A DNA stretch of 64,000 nucleotides from Thermohalobaculum sp039822785 (GTDB lineage: Bacteria; Pseudomonadota; Alphaproteobacteria; Rhodobacterales; Rhodobacteraceae), in the NCBI GenBank assembly GCA_039822785.1, contig JBCBMO010000004.1, positions 372,001 to 436,000 of the forward strand, in the 5' to 3' direction. The position numbers and the translations under genes were made by a program. The notes below the pieces were generated by a model. The model saw nothing but the letters and a program-made list of their open reading frames with translations. It was not told where the DNA came from and searched no databases. Shown piece by piece: positions 28,101-36,309 of the stretch (the first letter of the stretch is position 1; every line of letters begins with the position of its first letter).

Positions 28101-28931
28101 ATGAACTGGATAGCGGCGTCAGTGGCTGCGTCGCTGGTGGCGGCTCTCGCGCTAAGCGGCGGCGAGGCCTCGGCGCAGGCGCGCGTCTCGACCGGGGGCT
28201 CCTTTGTGAAGGCGAGCCTGCTGGTGGGCGAGGCGCATGCGGATGGCACGCGCGACGCGGGGCTGATGCTGGAGGTGAAGCCCGGCTGGAAGACCTATTG
28301 GCGCAATCCGGGTGAGGCAGGGGTGCCGCCGCGGCTCGATTGGAGCGCCTCGCGGAACCTCGCGGATCTGCGCATCGAGTGGCCGCAGCCGACCCTGTTC
28401 GAGAGCTTCGGTTACCTGACGCTGGGCTACGGCGGCCGGGTGATCCTGCCGATCACGCTGACCGCACAGGACCCCGGCGCGCCGATCGATCTTGCGCTGA
28501 ACGGCATGTTGGGCGTCTGCAAGGACATCTGCGTCTTCGAGGAGATCGATCTGGAGACCCAGATCGTGCCCGGGGTGGATGGGCCGGATGCACCGCGCAT
28601 CGGCATCGCCCGCCTCTCCGTGCCCATGAGCGGGGAGGAGGCGGGGATCAGCCTGGGCGGCTGTCGCATCGCGGGGGCAGGCTACGACCGCTCCTTCAGC
28701 GCGACGCTCACCCTGCCGGACGGCGCTGCTTCGCCCTTCGTGGTGCTCGAGGGGCCCGAGGGCGCCTGGTTCCGCCACACCGCCGTCGCGAGCGGTCCGG
28801 ACGGGATGACCGTGACGTCGAAGCTGAAGCTGGAGGAGGCGGGCGCCTGGATCGACCGCGCCGGCATTTCCGCCACGGTGCTGTATGGTGGCATGGCCGC
28901 CGAGGTGCATGGCTGCACCCCGACCGGCTGA
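28101..28931 (+). CDS. Secreted DsbD N-terminal-domain protein
   Basis: A 276-residue periplasmic protein resembling the N-terminal (alpha) domain of the thiol:disulfide interchange protein DsbD, without the membrane domain. A signal peptide (MNWIAASVAASLVAALALSG) precedes LEVKPGWKTYWRNPGEAGVPP and a Cys pair in LGVCKDICVFEE, with another Cys pair near the end. It probably takes part in periplasmic thiol redox, perhaps in cytochrome c or copper handling. The ATG at 28101 is chosen for its GGGGATC spacing and signal peptide; ATGs at 28044 and 28086 are alternatives. Confidence 0.85.
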   Translation: MNWIAASVAASLVAALALSGGEASAQARVSTGGSFVKASLLVGEAHADGTRDAGLMLEVKPGWKTYWRNPGEAGVPPRLDWSASRNLADLRIEWPQPTLFESFGYLTLGYGGRVILPITLTAQDPGAPIDLALNGMLGVCKDICVFEEIDLETQIVPGVDGPDAPRIGIARLSVPMSGEEAGISLGGCRIAGAGYDRSFSATLTLPDGAASPFVVLEGPEGAWFRHTAVASGPDGMTVTSKLKLEEAGAWIDRAGISATVLYGGMAAEVHGCTPTG

Positions 28932-29002
28932 CCACTGTCCGGGTGAAGGAGCTTGCTGAGTCCCCGGGCGTGACCAGGGGATCTCAGTGACACGGCGCGT
29001 GG

Positions 29003-29025
29003 ATTGCCCGGTCGAGCCGGGCAAT
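29003..29025. repeat. Palindromic hairpin between convergent genes
   Basis: A 9-bp perfect stem (ATTGCCCGG with CCGGGCAAT) and a five-base loop, followed by GACGACG. A second, bulged hairpin (CTGAGTCCCC with GGGGATCTCAG) lies just upstream at ~28957-28987. Both lie between the DsbD-N-like gene and rpoH and resemble dispersed alphaproteobacterial palindromes; they may serve as a bidirectional terminator. Confidence 0.6.
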
Positions 29026-29048
29026 GACGACGATCCGGTGAGGGGGCG

Positions 29049-29948
29049 TCAGGCGCGGCTGAGCATGCCGCGCGAGGACGCCAGTTCCCGCATCTTCTTC
29101 TGCAGCTTCTCGAAGGCGCGGACCTCGATCTGGCGGATCCGTTCGCGGCTGACGTTGTAGACCTTGGACAGATCCTCCAGCGTCACCGGCTCGTCCTGCA
29201 GGCGACGTTCCGTAAGGATATGCTTCTCGCGCTCGTTCAGCGTCTCAAGCGCGGCCATGAGCAGTTCGCGACGCGCCTCCAGCTCCTGGCTTTCGGCATA
29301 GACCGTGGCCTGGTCGGCGTCGTCGTCGGCCAGCCAGTCCTGCCATTCGGTGGTCGAGTCCCCGTCGCCCTTCAGCGGCGTGTTCAACGAGCTGTCGCCC
29401 CCGCCAGAGAGGCGGCGGTTCATCGAGACGACTTCATTCTCGTTCACGCCGAGGTCACGGGCGATCTTGGCCACATGCTCGGGGCGCATGTCGCCCTCCT
29501 CCAGCGCGCCGATCTTGCCCTTGGCCTTGCGCAGGTTGAAGAAGAGCTTCTTCTGCGCTGCCGTGGTGCCCAGCTTCACCATGGACCAGGAGCGCAGGAT
29601 GTACTCCTGGATGCTCGCGCGGATCCACCACATGGCATAGGTCGCCAGGCGAAAGCCCTTATCCGGGTCGAAGCGCTTGACGGCCTGCATGAGACCGACG
29701 TTCGCCTCCGAGATCACCTCGGCCGTGGGCAGGCCGTAGCCGCGATAGCCCATGGCGATCTTGGCGGCCAGGCGCAGGTGGCTGGTGACCAGCTTATGCG
29801 CGCTCTCCTTGTCGCCGTGGTCCACCCAGGCCTTGGCCAGCATGAACTCCTCCTCCGGCTCCAGCATGGGGAACTTGCGGATCTCGGAGAGGTAGCGGCT
29901 CATCCCCTGTTCGGGCGACGGCGCGGGAAGGCTGGAATAGCTGCTCAT
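29049..29948 (-). CDS. rpoH: RNA polymerase sigma-32 (heat-shock) factor RpoH
   Basis: A 299-residue sigma-70 family protein. Region 2 has YGLPTAEVISEANVGLMQAV and RLATYAMWWIRASIQEYIL. The RpoH box is seen as QKKLFFNLRKAKG, and region 4 as LEDLSKVYNVSRERIRQIEV. It directs transcription of chaperone and protease genes. The ATG at 29948 has GGAGG at good spacing; the ATG at 29954 abuts that site. It is followed on the same strand, upstream in transcription, by rluD, a conserved Rhodobacterales order. Confidence 0.95.
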   Translation of the reverse strand: MSSYSSLPAPSPEQGMSRYLSEIRKFPMLEPEEEFMLAKAWVDHGDKESAHKLVTSHLRLAAKIAMGYRGYGLPTAEVISEANVGLMQAVKRFDPDKGFRLATYAMWWIRASIQEYILRSWSMVKLGTTAAQKKLFFNLRKAKGKIGALEEGDMRPEHVAKIARDLGVNENEVVSMNRRLSGGGDSSLNTPLKGDGDSTTEWQDWLADDDADQATVYAESQELEARRELLMAALETLNEREKHILTERRLQDEPVTLEDLSKVYNVSRERIRQIEVRAFEKLQKKMRELASSRGMLSRA

Positions 29949-30033
29949 AGTCATCCTCCGGTCTGCGGCGTCGGGAGAAGGCGGCAGGATCGCCCGCAGT
30001 GCCCCCGGCCCGCGTCGGGCTATAACGTAAGGC

Positions 30034-31128
30034 TCAGGCGTCCCGGCGCAAATCCGTCAATAATCCGGTGAAATCATCCGGCAGAGGGCTTTCGAAGGCG
30101 ATAACGTCGCCCGTGACGGGATGCGTGAAGCCCAGGGTCTGCGCATGCAGCGCCTGGCGCTGAAAGCCCAGCGCCGCCTCGCCGGCTTCCGCGGCCTCCG
30201 CCGGCGGGCGGCGACGACCGCTGCCATAGACCGGATCGCCGACGAGCGGATGGCCGATATGCGCGGCATGGACGCGGATCTGATGGGTGCGCCCGGTCTC
30301 TAGCCTGCAGCGCGCCAGCACGGCCCAGGGGCGGGAGCCTGCGCGAAACACCTCCTCCACACCCAGGCGCGTCACGGCATGGCGCCCGGCGTGGCGCACC
30401 GCCATGCGCTTGCGGTCCGACGGGTGGCGGGCGATGGGCGCCTCGATGCGAAGCTGCCCTGGCCCCTCTGCCGTCACGGCCTCCAGCCCCATGAGGCGCG
30501 GATCGGCGGTATCAGGCACCCCCCAGAGGATCGCCGCATAGGCCCGTTCGATGCTGTGGGCCGCGAACTGCTGGGCAAGGCCCGCATGCGCCGCCTCGGT
30601 CTTGGCGACCACCAGCAGGCCGGAGGTGTCCTTGTCGATGCGATGCACGATGCCGGGCCGCCGCTCCCCCCCGATGCCCGACAGGCTGTCGCCGCAGTGG
30701 TGCAACAGCGCGTTCACCAACGTGCCGTCCGGGCTGCCAGGCGCGGGGTGGACCACCATGCCCGCGGGTTTGTCGACCACGATGAGGCTCGCGTCCTCAT
30801 AGACGACATCCAGTGGGATCGCCTGGGGCTGGGGGACAGGATCGGTCAGGGCGGGCAGGGCGATGCGCCATACCTGGCCTACTGCGGCACGGGTCTTCGG
30901 GGCCGGCGCCTTGCCTTGGGGGTCGGTGACGCGGCCCGTGGCCAGCGCCTCGGCGATCCGCGACCGGCTGAGGCCGGGGATCCCCTCGGCCAGGCGGGCC
31001 AGGGCCTTGTCCAGCCGGTCGCCGGCCAGGGCTTCCGTGACCTCAAGTTCCGCGTATGGTGCCTCGGCGCTGCTGCCCTGGGCGGGCGCGTCGTCCTCCT
31101 CCCACTCGATGTCGCCGGGGCCGTTCAT
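30034..31128 (-). CDS. rluD: 23S rRNA pseudouridine synthase, RluD type
   Basis: A 364-residue RluA-family enzyme. An S4-like RNA-binding domain (GDRLDKALARLAEGIPGLSR) is followed by the catalytic domain with the active Asp in HRIDKDTSGLLVVAK. RluD modifies helix 69 of 23S rRNA. The extended acidic N-terminus (EWEEDDAPAQ) is less conserved. Its ATG overlaps, on the opposite strand, the start codon of the DUF6476 gene, so any promoter for it must lie in that gene. Confidence 0.93.
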   Translation of the reverse strand: MNGPGDIEWEEDDAPAQGSSAEAPYAELEVTEALAGDRLDKALARLAEGIPGLSRSRIAEALATGRVTDPQGKAPAPKTRAAVGQVWRIALPALTDPVPQPQAIPLDVVYEDASLIVVDKPAGMVVHPAPGSPDGTLVNALLHHCGDSLSGIGGERRPGIVHRIDKDTSGLLVVAKTEAAHAGLAQQFAAHSIERAYAAILWGVPDTADPRLMGLEAVTAEGPGQLRIEAPIARHPSDRKRMAVRHAGRHAVTRLGVEEVFRAGSRPWAVLARCRLETGRTHQIRVHAAHIGHPLVGDPVYGSGRRRPPAEAAEAGEAALGFQRQALHAQTLGFTHPVTGDVIAFESPLPDDFTGLLTDLRRDA

Positions 31129-31492
31129 GACCGATCCTTTGCCGAAACCGCCTCAGGACGAGGAGGATCTGCCCGAGCCGCCGCAGGTGCGCCGCCTGCG
31201 CCGCCTGGTGAGCGCGCTTACCCTCGCCTCGATCGTCGCGGTCCTAGCGATCGCGGGCACGGTTGTCATCCGCCTCTCGACGCTGGAGACCGCGCCCCGC
31301 CTTGCAGCGCCCGGCCCGGTTGCGATGCCGGAGGCGATCGCCCTGCCGCGCGGCGAGACGATCACGGCCCTGGGGGCGGCCGGGTCGAGCGTTTTGATCG
31401 CAACCACGGATGCAGCGGGGGTGGAGCGATTACGAAGCTTCGATGCCGACACCGGGGCAGCGCTCTCCGTCACGGTCATCGACCGGCGATGA
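31127..31492 (+). CDS. DUF6476 family single-pass membrane protein
   Basis: A 121-residue protein matching the small Rhodobacteraceae DUF6476 family: a Pro/Glu-rich cytoplasmic start, LRRLVSALTLASIVAVLAIAG as a membrane helix, then a short periplasmic beta-rich part ending in DADTGAALSVTVIDR. Its role is unknown. The start codon shares CATG with the rluD start on the other strand, and its 3' end overlaps the converging P1 peptidase gene by 17 bases. The frame is open upstream only as a shadow of rluD. Confidence 0.8.
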   Translation: MTDPLPKPPQDEEDLPEPPQVRRLRRLVSALTLASIVAVLAIAGTVVIRLSTLETAPRLAAPGPVAMPEAIALPRGETITALGAAGSSVLIATTDAAGVERLRSFDADTGAALSVTVIDRR

Positions 31493-32519
31493 CCTGCCCG
31501 CGGTCGTCCAGATCGCGCCAGGCGGGGATGCCGGCCAGCCCCTCGGCCGCATAAACACCGCGGGCGATCGCACGGGCCAGGCAATCCGCGGCCAGCATGC
31601 CCGTACGACCGGTCTGCGCCAGTGGGTTGTCGAGCGGTCGCCGCCCAGTCGCGAGCGCGAACACCGTGTCGCCGTCCAGCGGGCTATGCACCGGGCGGAT
31701 CGCGCGGCCGAGGCCGTCCTGCGCCATGGTCGCTACCCGCGCCAGGGCCGACCGGTCGAGCGCCAAGTCGGTGGCAACGACGGCCAGCGTGGTGTTTTGC
31801 CCTGTGTCATAGGCCTCGAACGGGAAATCCGTCAGCCCGTCTTCGGCAGGCGCTGCGGGCGGGGGCACTGCGCCGTACTCGCCGGCGATCTCCCAAGGAT
31901 GAGCCCAGAACGCGCGGCTGTTTGGCATCGTCACGCGCCCCACCGGGTTCACGATGGCCAGGGCCGCGACCGTGCTGCCATCGGGTGCGACGGCCGAGGC
32001 GGTGCCGGTGCCGCCCTTGATCGGGCCCGCCGTGGCACCTAGTCCGGCGCCCGCGTTGCCGAGCGTGATCTCCGTCCCCGCGTCATCGACCGCCGCGCGG
32101 CCAAGGTCGAACCAGGGCGGGGTGTGCCACCCCGTCGGATCGTCCGCCGTCCCCGTGAGCAGATCGAAGATGATCGCCCCGGCGACCATGGGGACCTTGG
32201 CGGGTCCCATGGAGAAGCCGGTGCCCCTGCCCCGTAGCCGGTCCATCACGCCGCCGGCGGCATCGAGCCCGAAGGCGGAGCCACCGGAGAGCGCGATGCC
32301 GTCCAACCGCTCCACCGTGCCGCCGAGCGTGAGGGAGGAGACGCCGCGCGTGGCAGCCCCGCCGCCACCGACAACCGCGGCGGCCATTGCCGGGCCCTCG
32401 GGGCTGAGCACCACGGTCACGCCGGTGACGCGGTCGTGGTCCTCGGCCTGGCCGACTGTCAGACCGGCGACATCGGTCAGCGCGTTGCGCGGGCCGGGGC
32501 AGATAGTGCCTTCGGTCAT
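31476..32519 (-). CDS. P1 (S58/DmpA) family peptidase
   Basis: A 347-residue N-terminal-nucleophile hydrolase of the DmpA/P1 family. GNTLALSGGSAFGLDAA-type residues are seen as IALSGGSAFGLDAAGG, and the self-cleavage region as GQNTTLAVVATDLALDR, where a Thr of NTT should become the nucleophile. Relatives are aminopeptidases or 6-aminohexanoate oligomer hydrolases. The ATG at 32519 overlaps the stop of the metallopeptidase gene by four bases (ATGA). Confidence 0.9.
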   Translation of the reverse strand: MTEGTICPGPRNALTDVAGLTVGQAEDHDRVTGVTVVLSPEGPAMAAAVVGGGGAATRGVSSLTLGGTVERLDGIALSGGSAFGLDAAGGVMDRLRGRGTGFSMGPAKVPMVAGAIIFDLLTGTADDPTGWHTPPWFDLGRAAVDDAGTEITLGNAGAGLGATAGPIKGGTGTASAVAPDGSTVAALAIVNPVGRVTMPNSRAFWAHPWEIAGEYGAVPPPAAPAEDGLTDFPFEAYDTGQNTTLAVVATDLALDRSALARVATMAQDGLGRAIRPVHSPLDGDTVFALATGRRPLDNPLAQTGRTGMLAADCLARAIARGVYAAEGLAGIPAWRDLDDRGQVIAGR

Positions 32520-32956
32520 TCCCACCACCGGTCGATCTCGGCGATGTCCTCGTCGCTCCAGCCCAGGTGATGCGCCAGTTCGTGCACCACGACATGGGCG
32601 ACCAGCGCCTCCAGCGCCACATCGCCGCGCTCGATCCACTCCAGCAGGATCGCCCGGCGGTAGAGCCAGATCGTCGCCGGCATATCCCCGCTGTCGCCGA
32701 TCGATCGCAGCGTCAGCGCGACCCCGTCATAGAGGCCGGTCAGCTCGTAGGGATCATCGATGCCCAGACTGCGGCAGGTCGCATCGTCCGCAATCTCGGC
32801 GACGTGCAGCCGGACTTCCCGTGCGGCCAGGCGGAACGGTTCGGGCAGGGTGGCGAGCGCCCGCTCGCCCAGGTCCCGGAGCGCCGCCAGATCGGGTGCC
32901 ATGCCCGTGGCACCCACGGGCGCGGCCCCGTCCGCGGCGGATCGCGGTGCTGTCAT
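32516..32956 (-). CDS. Small zincin-like metallopeptidase (DUF1025 type)
   Basis: A 146-residue protein of the metallopeptidase family typified by a Thermus zincin-like fold. The HExxH motif is in VVHELAHHLGWSDEDI near the C-terminus, and GLYDGVALTLRS earlier is typical. Usual length is 120-150 residues. The ATG at 32956 has a GAGGGGCGG site; the frame runs on upstream without support. It is coupled to the P1 peptidase gene. Confidence 0.86.
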   Translation of the reverse strand: MTAPRSAADGAAPVGATGMAPDLAALRDLGERALATLPEPFRLAAREVRLHVAEIADDATCRSLGIDDPYELTGLYDGVALTLRSIGDSGDMPATIWLYRRAILLEWIERGDVALEALVAHVVVHELAHHLGWSDEDIAEIDRWWE

Positions 32957-33124
32957 GGCCGCCCCTCGGGCGCGCTGACGCATCTGCGTCGCGCGATGTC
33001 GTTTCCGCGCCGAACCATGCAGCGGGGGGATGTGACCCATGCACATTCGGCATTTCTCATTCGCCCCTCCCGACCCCATCTTGCAGGCATCAGACAAACC
33101 CCTGTCGTGTCGAGGAGAATACCG

Positions 33125-33256
33125 ATGATGAAGCGCCTGATCGAGATCACCCGCAACGCCCGTGCCCGTGCCGAGCTCGAGGCTTTCCACCGCGCCGAGA
33201 TGCGTGAGGCCGGCGTTACCGACGCCGCGCTGCACGCCTTCCTGAACGGCCGCTAG
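33125..33256 (+). CDS. Small basic protein, DUF1127-like in character
   Basis: A 43-codon gene with an AGGAGA ribosome-binding site before tandem ATG codons and a clear terminator 35 bases after its stop. The product is helical and charged (MMKRLIEITRNARARAELEA), ending in DAALHAFLNGR. It resembles short DUF1127-type proteins, but the match is loose. The site, length and terminator together support a real, independently transcribed gene. Confidence 0.65.
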   Translation: MMKRLIEITRNARARAELEAFHRAEMREAGVTDAALHAFLNGR

Positions 33257-33290
33257 CGACCACCCTGCCAGAACGACAGGGTTACGTTCA

Positions 33291-33328
33291 AAGGGGCCTC
33301 CGCCGATGCGGGGGCCCTTCTTCTTTTT
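33291..33328 (+). terminator. Rho-independent terminator after the 43-codon gene
   Basis: AAGGGGCCTCCGC (33291-33303) pairs imperfectly with GCGGGGGCCCTT (33308-33319), and the T-rich tail TTCTTCTTTTT follows. Confidence 0.82.
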
Positions 33329-33386
33329 GACCGGGCGCGCGCGAGGCGCGGCTCAGTTTCTATTGAGCGCGCGCGGGATGCGCCCC

Positions 33387-34226
33387 TCAGTGCTCCTCTC
33401 CCGCGAAACGCTCGGCCATCTGCGCTCCCAGCGCCAAGGCCCGGGGCAGCAGTGCCGCCGTCTCGGCCTTGAGGTAGGCCTCGGCGAAGCGCCGCCCCTC
33501 CGCGCTGTCCGAGATATCGGCCGCCCAGCCCAGGATCCCGTCCGAGAAGGGCTTGAAGGCATGGGCATAGATCAGCGTGAGGTCGGCGACATAGGCGGTC
33601 TCCATCCGCTCCCGGTCGGCCTCCAGCCAGGCACGATAGGCGGCGGGCTCCATGGGCTCGCCGGTCATACCGGCGGCGACCAGCGGGGCCCAAAGCGCGT
33701 GCTGCACGGCCAGCGCCCCGGCGATCTCGAGCTTGAGAAGGTCCGGGTCGCCGACCATCCGGGCGTAATCGTCGGTGCGGGCGGAGCCCACGAGCCGGTC
33801 GGCCTCCAGCGCCCGCCGGCCGCTCTCCAGCACCGCCGCCTCGCCCTCCTCGGTGATCATCTGAAGGGAGAGCTGGCGGAAGCGGCGCGAGATTCGCACC
33901 CCGACGCCGGTGGCGGTGAAGCGCTGGATGACCTCGATCGTCTCGGGCGCCAGGCGCCGCGACATGCTGGCGGCGATCTCGTCGATGATGGCCTCGGCGG
34001 GCATGGTGGTCGCCACCATCTGAGCGAAGGCCTGCCGGTCGTCATGGTTGGTGATCACCGGTGGCGGATTGGCGGTGGTCTGCCCGACAAAGGCTTGGAT
34101 GCGGGCGCCCCAACTCGATTCCTGGAGCCAGACCGAGAGCTCCGCGGTCGCAGGCTGCGCCCTGAGCTCCAGCGGCAGCAGCGCAACGGCAAGGCAAAGG
34201 GCGGTGGCGAGACGGGCAACGATCAT
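33387..34226 (-). CDS. DUF2059 domain-containing periplasmic protein
   Basis: A 279-residue protein with a signal peptide (MIVARLATALCLAVALLPLELRA) and a helical mature region. The C-terminal part (LTLIYAHAFKPFSDGILGWAADISDSAEG) resembles DUF2059, where the segment before a terminal helix is conserved. Function is unknown. The ATG at 34226 has GAGGGGCA upstream. It is on the same strand as the haloperoxidase gene, 64 bases downstream of its stop. Confidence 0.75.
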   Translation of the reverse strand: MIVARLATALCLAVALLPLELRAQPATAELSVWLQESSWGARIQAFVGQTTANPPPVITNHDDRQAFAQMVATTMPAEAIIDEIAASMSRRLAPETIEVIQRFTATGVGVRISRRFRQLSLQMITEEGEAAVLESGRRALEADRLVGSARTDDYARMVGDPDLLKLEIAGALAVQHALWAPLVAAGMTGEPMEPAAYRAWLEADRERMETAYVADLTLIYAHAFKPFSDGILGWAADISDSAEGRRFAEAYLKAETAALLPRALALGAQMAERFAGEEH

Positions 34227-34290
34227 TGCCCCTCGATACCGCAAACGGCCGCCGGCGTCACCGGCGACCGTAGTCTTCGGGCGCGTGAGG

Positions 34291-36090
34291 TCAGCGCGCC
34301 CCAATCCGCACGACGTCCCCGTCAAAGGTCGGCACCGACATCACAAACGGATCAGTCTTGTACCCCAGCGCCTGTTCCTCGAGCATGCCGATGGCGATCT
34401 CCTCACCCATGCGCAGGCTGTCGTAGTAGTCGGAGTAGTAGTGCACCCCGGCCATATTGCGCCCGATGGAGATATTGGCGGCCAGCTTGTTGAGCTCGCC
34501 TTCCAGCGTGAGCGCCGTTCCCGTCTCCGCCACGAGCGTCGCGCCGGCGTCGTCAGGCGCATAGGCCAGGAGCGTGTCGTCCGCGACCGGGCGTAGGAAG
34601 GCCTCTCTCGATCCGCGGCGCACGAAGACCGCCGAAGTGTCGAAGAAAGCCTTCAGGATCGTCACACAGGCACCGGCGACCGTGGCATGGCCCGCGCCAT
34701 AGGCCGGGTGCATCGGCGATCCCTCCTGGAAGGCCATCGGCAGCAGGTTGTTGCCGGTGGCCGCCTGAACCTTGGCTAGGGTCGGCGCGCAGGCCGTGCC
34801 GAGATCGGAGAAGTGGCTGCCGATACACGGGTGTGCGGTTTCGATCGCGCCTGCCAGCTCGATACGCCCAGCCAGTGTTTCCGGGCGCAGGCGGATGTGG
34901 ACGTTGAACTTCTGAAAGCGCACGGCCTTGAGCGCACGGGTCGCGACCTCGGTCACCAAGGTCAGGATGTGCGGTCCGCCAAAGAGAGCAAAGCCGCCGG
35001 CCTGACGGGCGATCTCGACGTGACTGCCGCCCGGCTCCACCCGGAACAGAGCACCGAGATCGACGCCGTCGTCCTTCTGGCCTGCCAGGTTCGAGAAGCC
35101 CGGGTCGAACGGCGAGCCCATCCCCAGCAGGATAAGGCAGGCGTTGAGATAGGCTTGGTAGAGCGCGTCGTCGTGCACATAGGTGGCCAGGTCCCGCGGG
35201 CAGCACATAAACCGCCGCGCCGCTGGGCCCTGGAAGGCAGGGTTAGAGTTGGCCGGGTTGACGAACAACTCGTTGTTGTTGCGGGTCTCGCAGCCGCGCT
35301 GCACTTCGAGCCAGTCGGCAATGCTGGTCACGTAGTCCTGCGCCGCGGCGACGGGCACGCGCTGATCGATCTGCTGCGGACCGAAGTTGATCCGACCGTC
35401 CGAGACCGCAGCGTCGACACTGGCGTTCCCGATGAACATGAACTGCGAGAGATAGGGGCCCACCGCCACCCCGGGCGAGGAGCCGCGGAAGGCTGTCTGC
35501 TCGGTCAGGGCGCCGCCCTCGGTGGTACGCGGACGTTGGCTGCCGTCGGCCTTGGGGGCGGGGGCAGACGGATCGTAGGGCATGCTGTTCAGATCGTTGA
35601 TCGCCGCGGCCATGACGGCGTTGCCGGCGCCAACCCGAAAAGCGCTGAAGGGCTGGTCACGCAGAAGCGCGAGCTCGTAGACCTCCGCCATTTCATAGGC
35701 CAGTTCGTCCGATCCGAGCGCCGGCGCGGGCGCCATGGTGACGGCCTGGGGATCGGGCCCCTCAAGTTCGAAGACGAGCCCGGCGGTTGGGGCCTCCCAA
35801 CGACGCCGGTCCAGGCCGGTGCAGGCAATGGCGACGGGCACGCTGGTGCTGAAGGCATCGATGAAGCCCTCGTCGATCGCCTTGCGAAAGGCCTCAAAGT
35901 CGCGGCGGTCCACGATGAGACCGGTGGTGGAACTATGCGGCAAACCCTTGGTGAAGCTCATGGCGTAGTTGGCTTCGGCGTAGCGTTCTTCGTCGCCGTT
36001 GGCCTTGTGTTTGGGGTGGTCGCGGTTGAAGGCGGTATTGGCGGCTTCAATGCGATAGGCCAAGGCGGCCTGGCGTCTATCATCGGACAT
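34291..36090 (-). CDS. Vanadium-dependent haloperoxidase (bromoperoxidase-like)
   Basis: A 599-residue PAP2/haloperoxidase superfamily protein of the algal bromoperoxidase type. The vanadate-site residues are seen in order: Lys394 and Arg402 (KFNVHIRLRPE), Gly467-His468 (HPAYGAGHATVAG), Arg544 and the axial His550 (GRNMAGVHYYSDYYDSLR). Spacing within the first and last motifs matches the Corallina enzyme. The usual Ser before Gly-His is Ala466 here. No signal peptide is seen. It would use H2O2 to oxidise bromide or iodide to hypohalous acid. A CRP-like site lies ~85 bases upstream. Confidence 0.92.
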   Translation of the reverse strand: MSDDRRQAALAYRIEAANTAFNRDHPKHKANGDEERYAEANYAMSFTKGLPHSSTTGLIVDRRDFEAFRKAIDEGFIDAFSTSVPVAIACTGLDRRRWEAPTAGLVFELEGPDPQAVTMAPAPALGSDELAYEMAEVYELALLRDQPFSAFRVGAGNAVMAAAINDLNSMPYDPSAPAPKADGSQRPRTTEGGALTEQTAFRGSSPGVAVGPYLSQFMFIGNASVDAAVSDGRINFGPQQIDQRVPVAAAQDYVTSIADWLEVQRGCETRNNNELFVNPANSNPAFQGPAARRFMCCPRDLATYVHDDALYQAYLNACLILLGMGSPFDPGFSNLAGQKDDGVDLGALFRVEPGGSHVEIARQAGGFALFGGPHILTLVTEVATRALKAVRFQKFNVHIRLRPETLAGRIELAGAIETAHPCIGSHFSDLGTACAPTLAKVQAATGNNLLPMAFQEGSPMHPAYGAGHATVAGACVTILKAFFDTSAVFVRRGSREAFLRPVADDTLLAYAPDDAGATLVAETGTALTLEGELNKLAANISIGRNMAGVHYYSDYYDSLRMGEEIAIGMLEEQALGYKTDPFVMSVPTFDGDVVRIGAR

Positions 36091-36173
36091 GAAATGTGCT
36101 CCCTGTTGATGCGTCGTGGGTGCCTCAGTGGCTTGACGCAGGGGGAGCAGTAACGTCCCAGGGTGGCACGTTC

Positions 36174-36189
36174 TGTGAGGGCATTCACA
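36174..36189. promoter_or_regulatory. CRP/FNR-family operator upstream of the haloperoxidase gene
   Basis: TGTGAGGGCATTCACA is a perfect TGTGA-N6-TCACA palindrome centred about 92 bases upstream of the haloperoxidase ATG. These half-sites are the CRP consensus; other CRP/FNR-family regulators use related sites. No clear -35/-10 pair was found next to it. Confidence 0.6.
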
Positions 36190-36241
36190 GGGAATATGAC
36201 AGAATACTGCGCCTGACGGGCGGCTCGAAGAAGAACATTGC

Positions 36242-36272
36242 TCAAAAGAGAACGGGGCCCCGCAGGGCCCCG
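36242..36272 (-). terminator. Rho-independent terminator of glnBA
   Basis: A perfect 8-bp stem (CGGGGCCC at 36253-36260 with GGGCCCCG at 36265-36272). On the minus strand it is followed by TTCTCTTTTG. It lies ~38 bases past the glnA stop. Confidence 0.82.
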
Positions 36273-36309
36273 CCGTCGATCGCCAAGCGCTGCCGTTCGG
36301 CAGGGCGGC

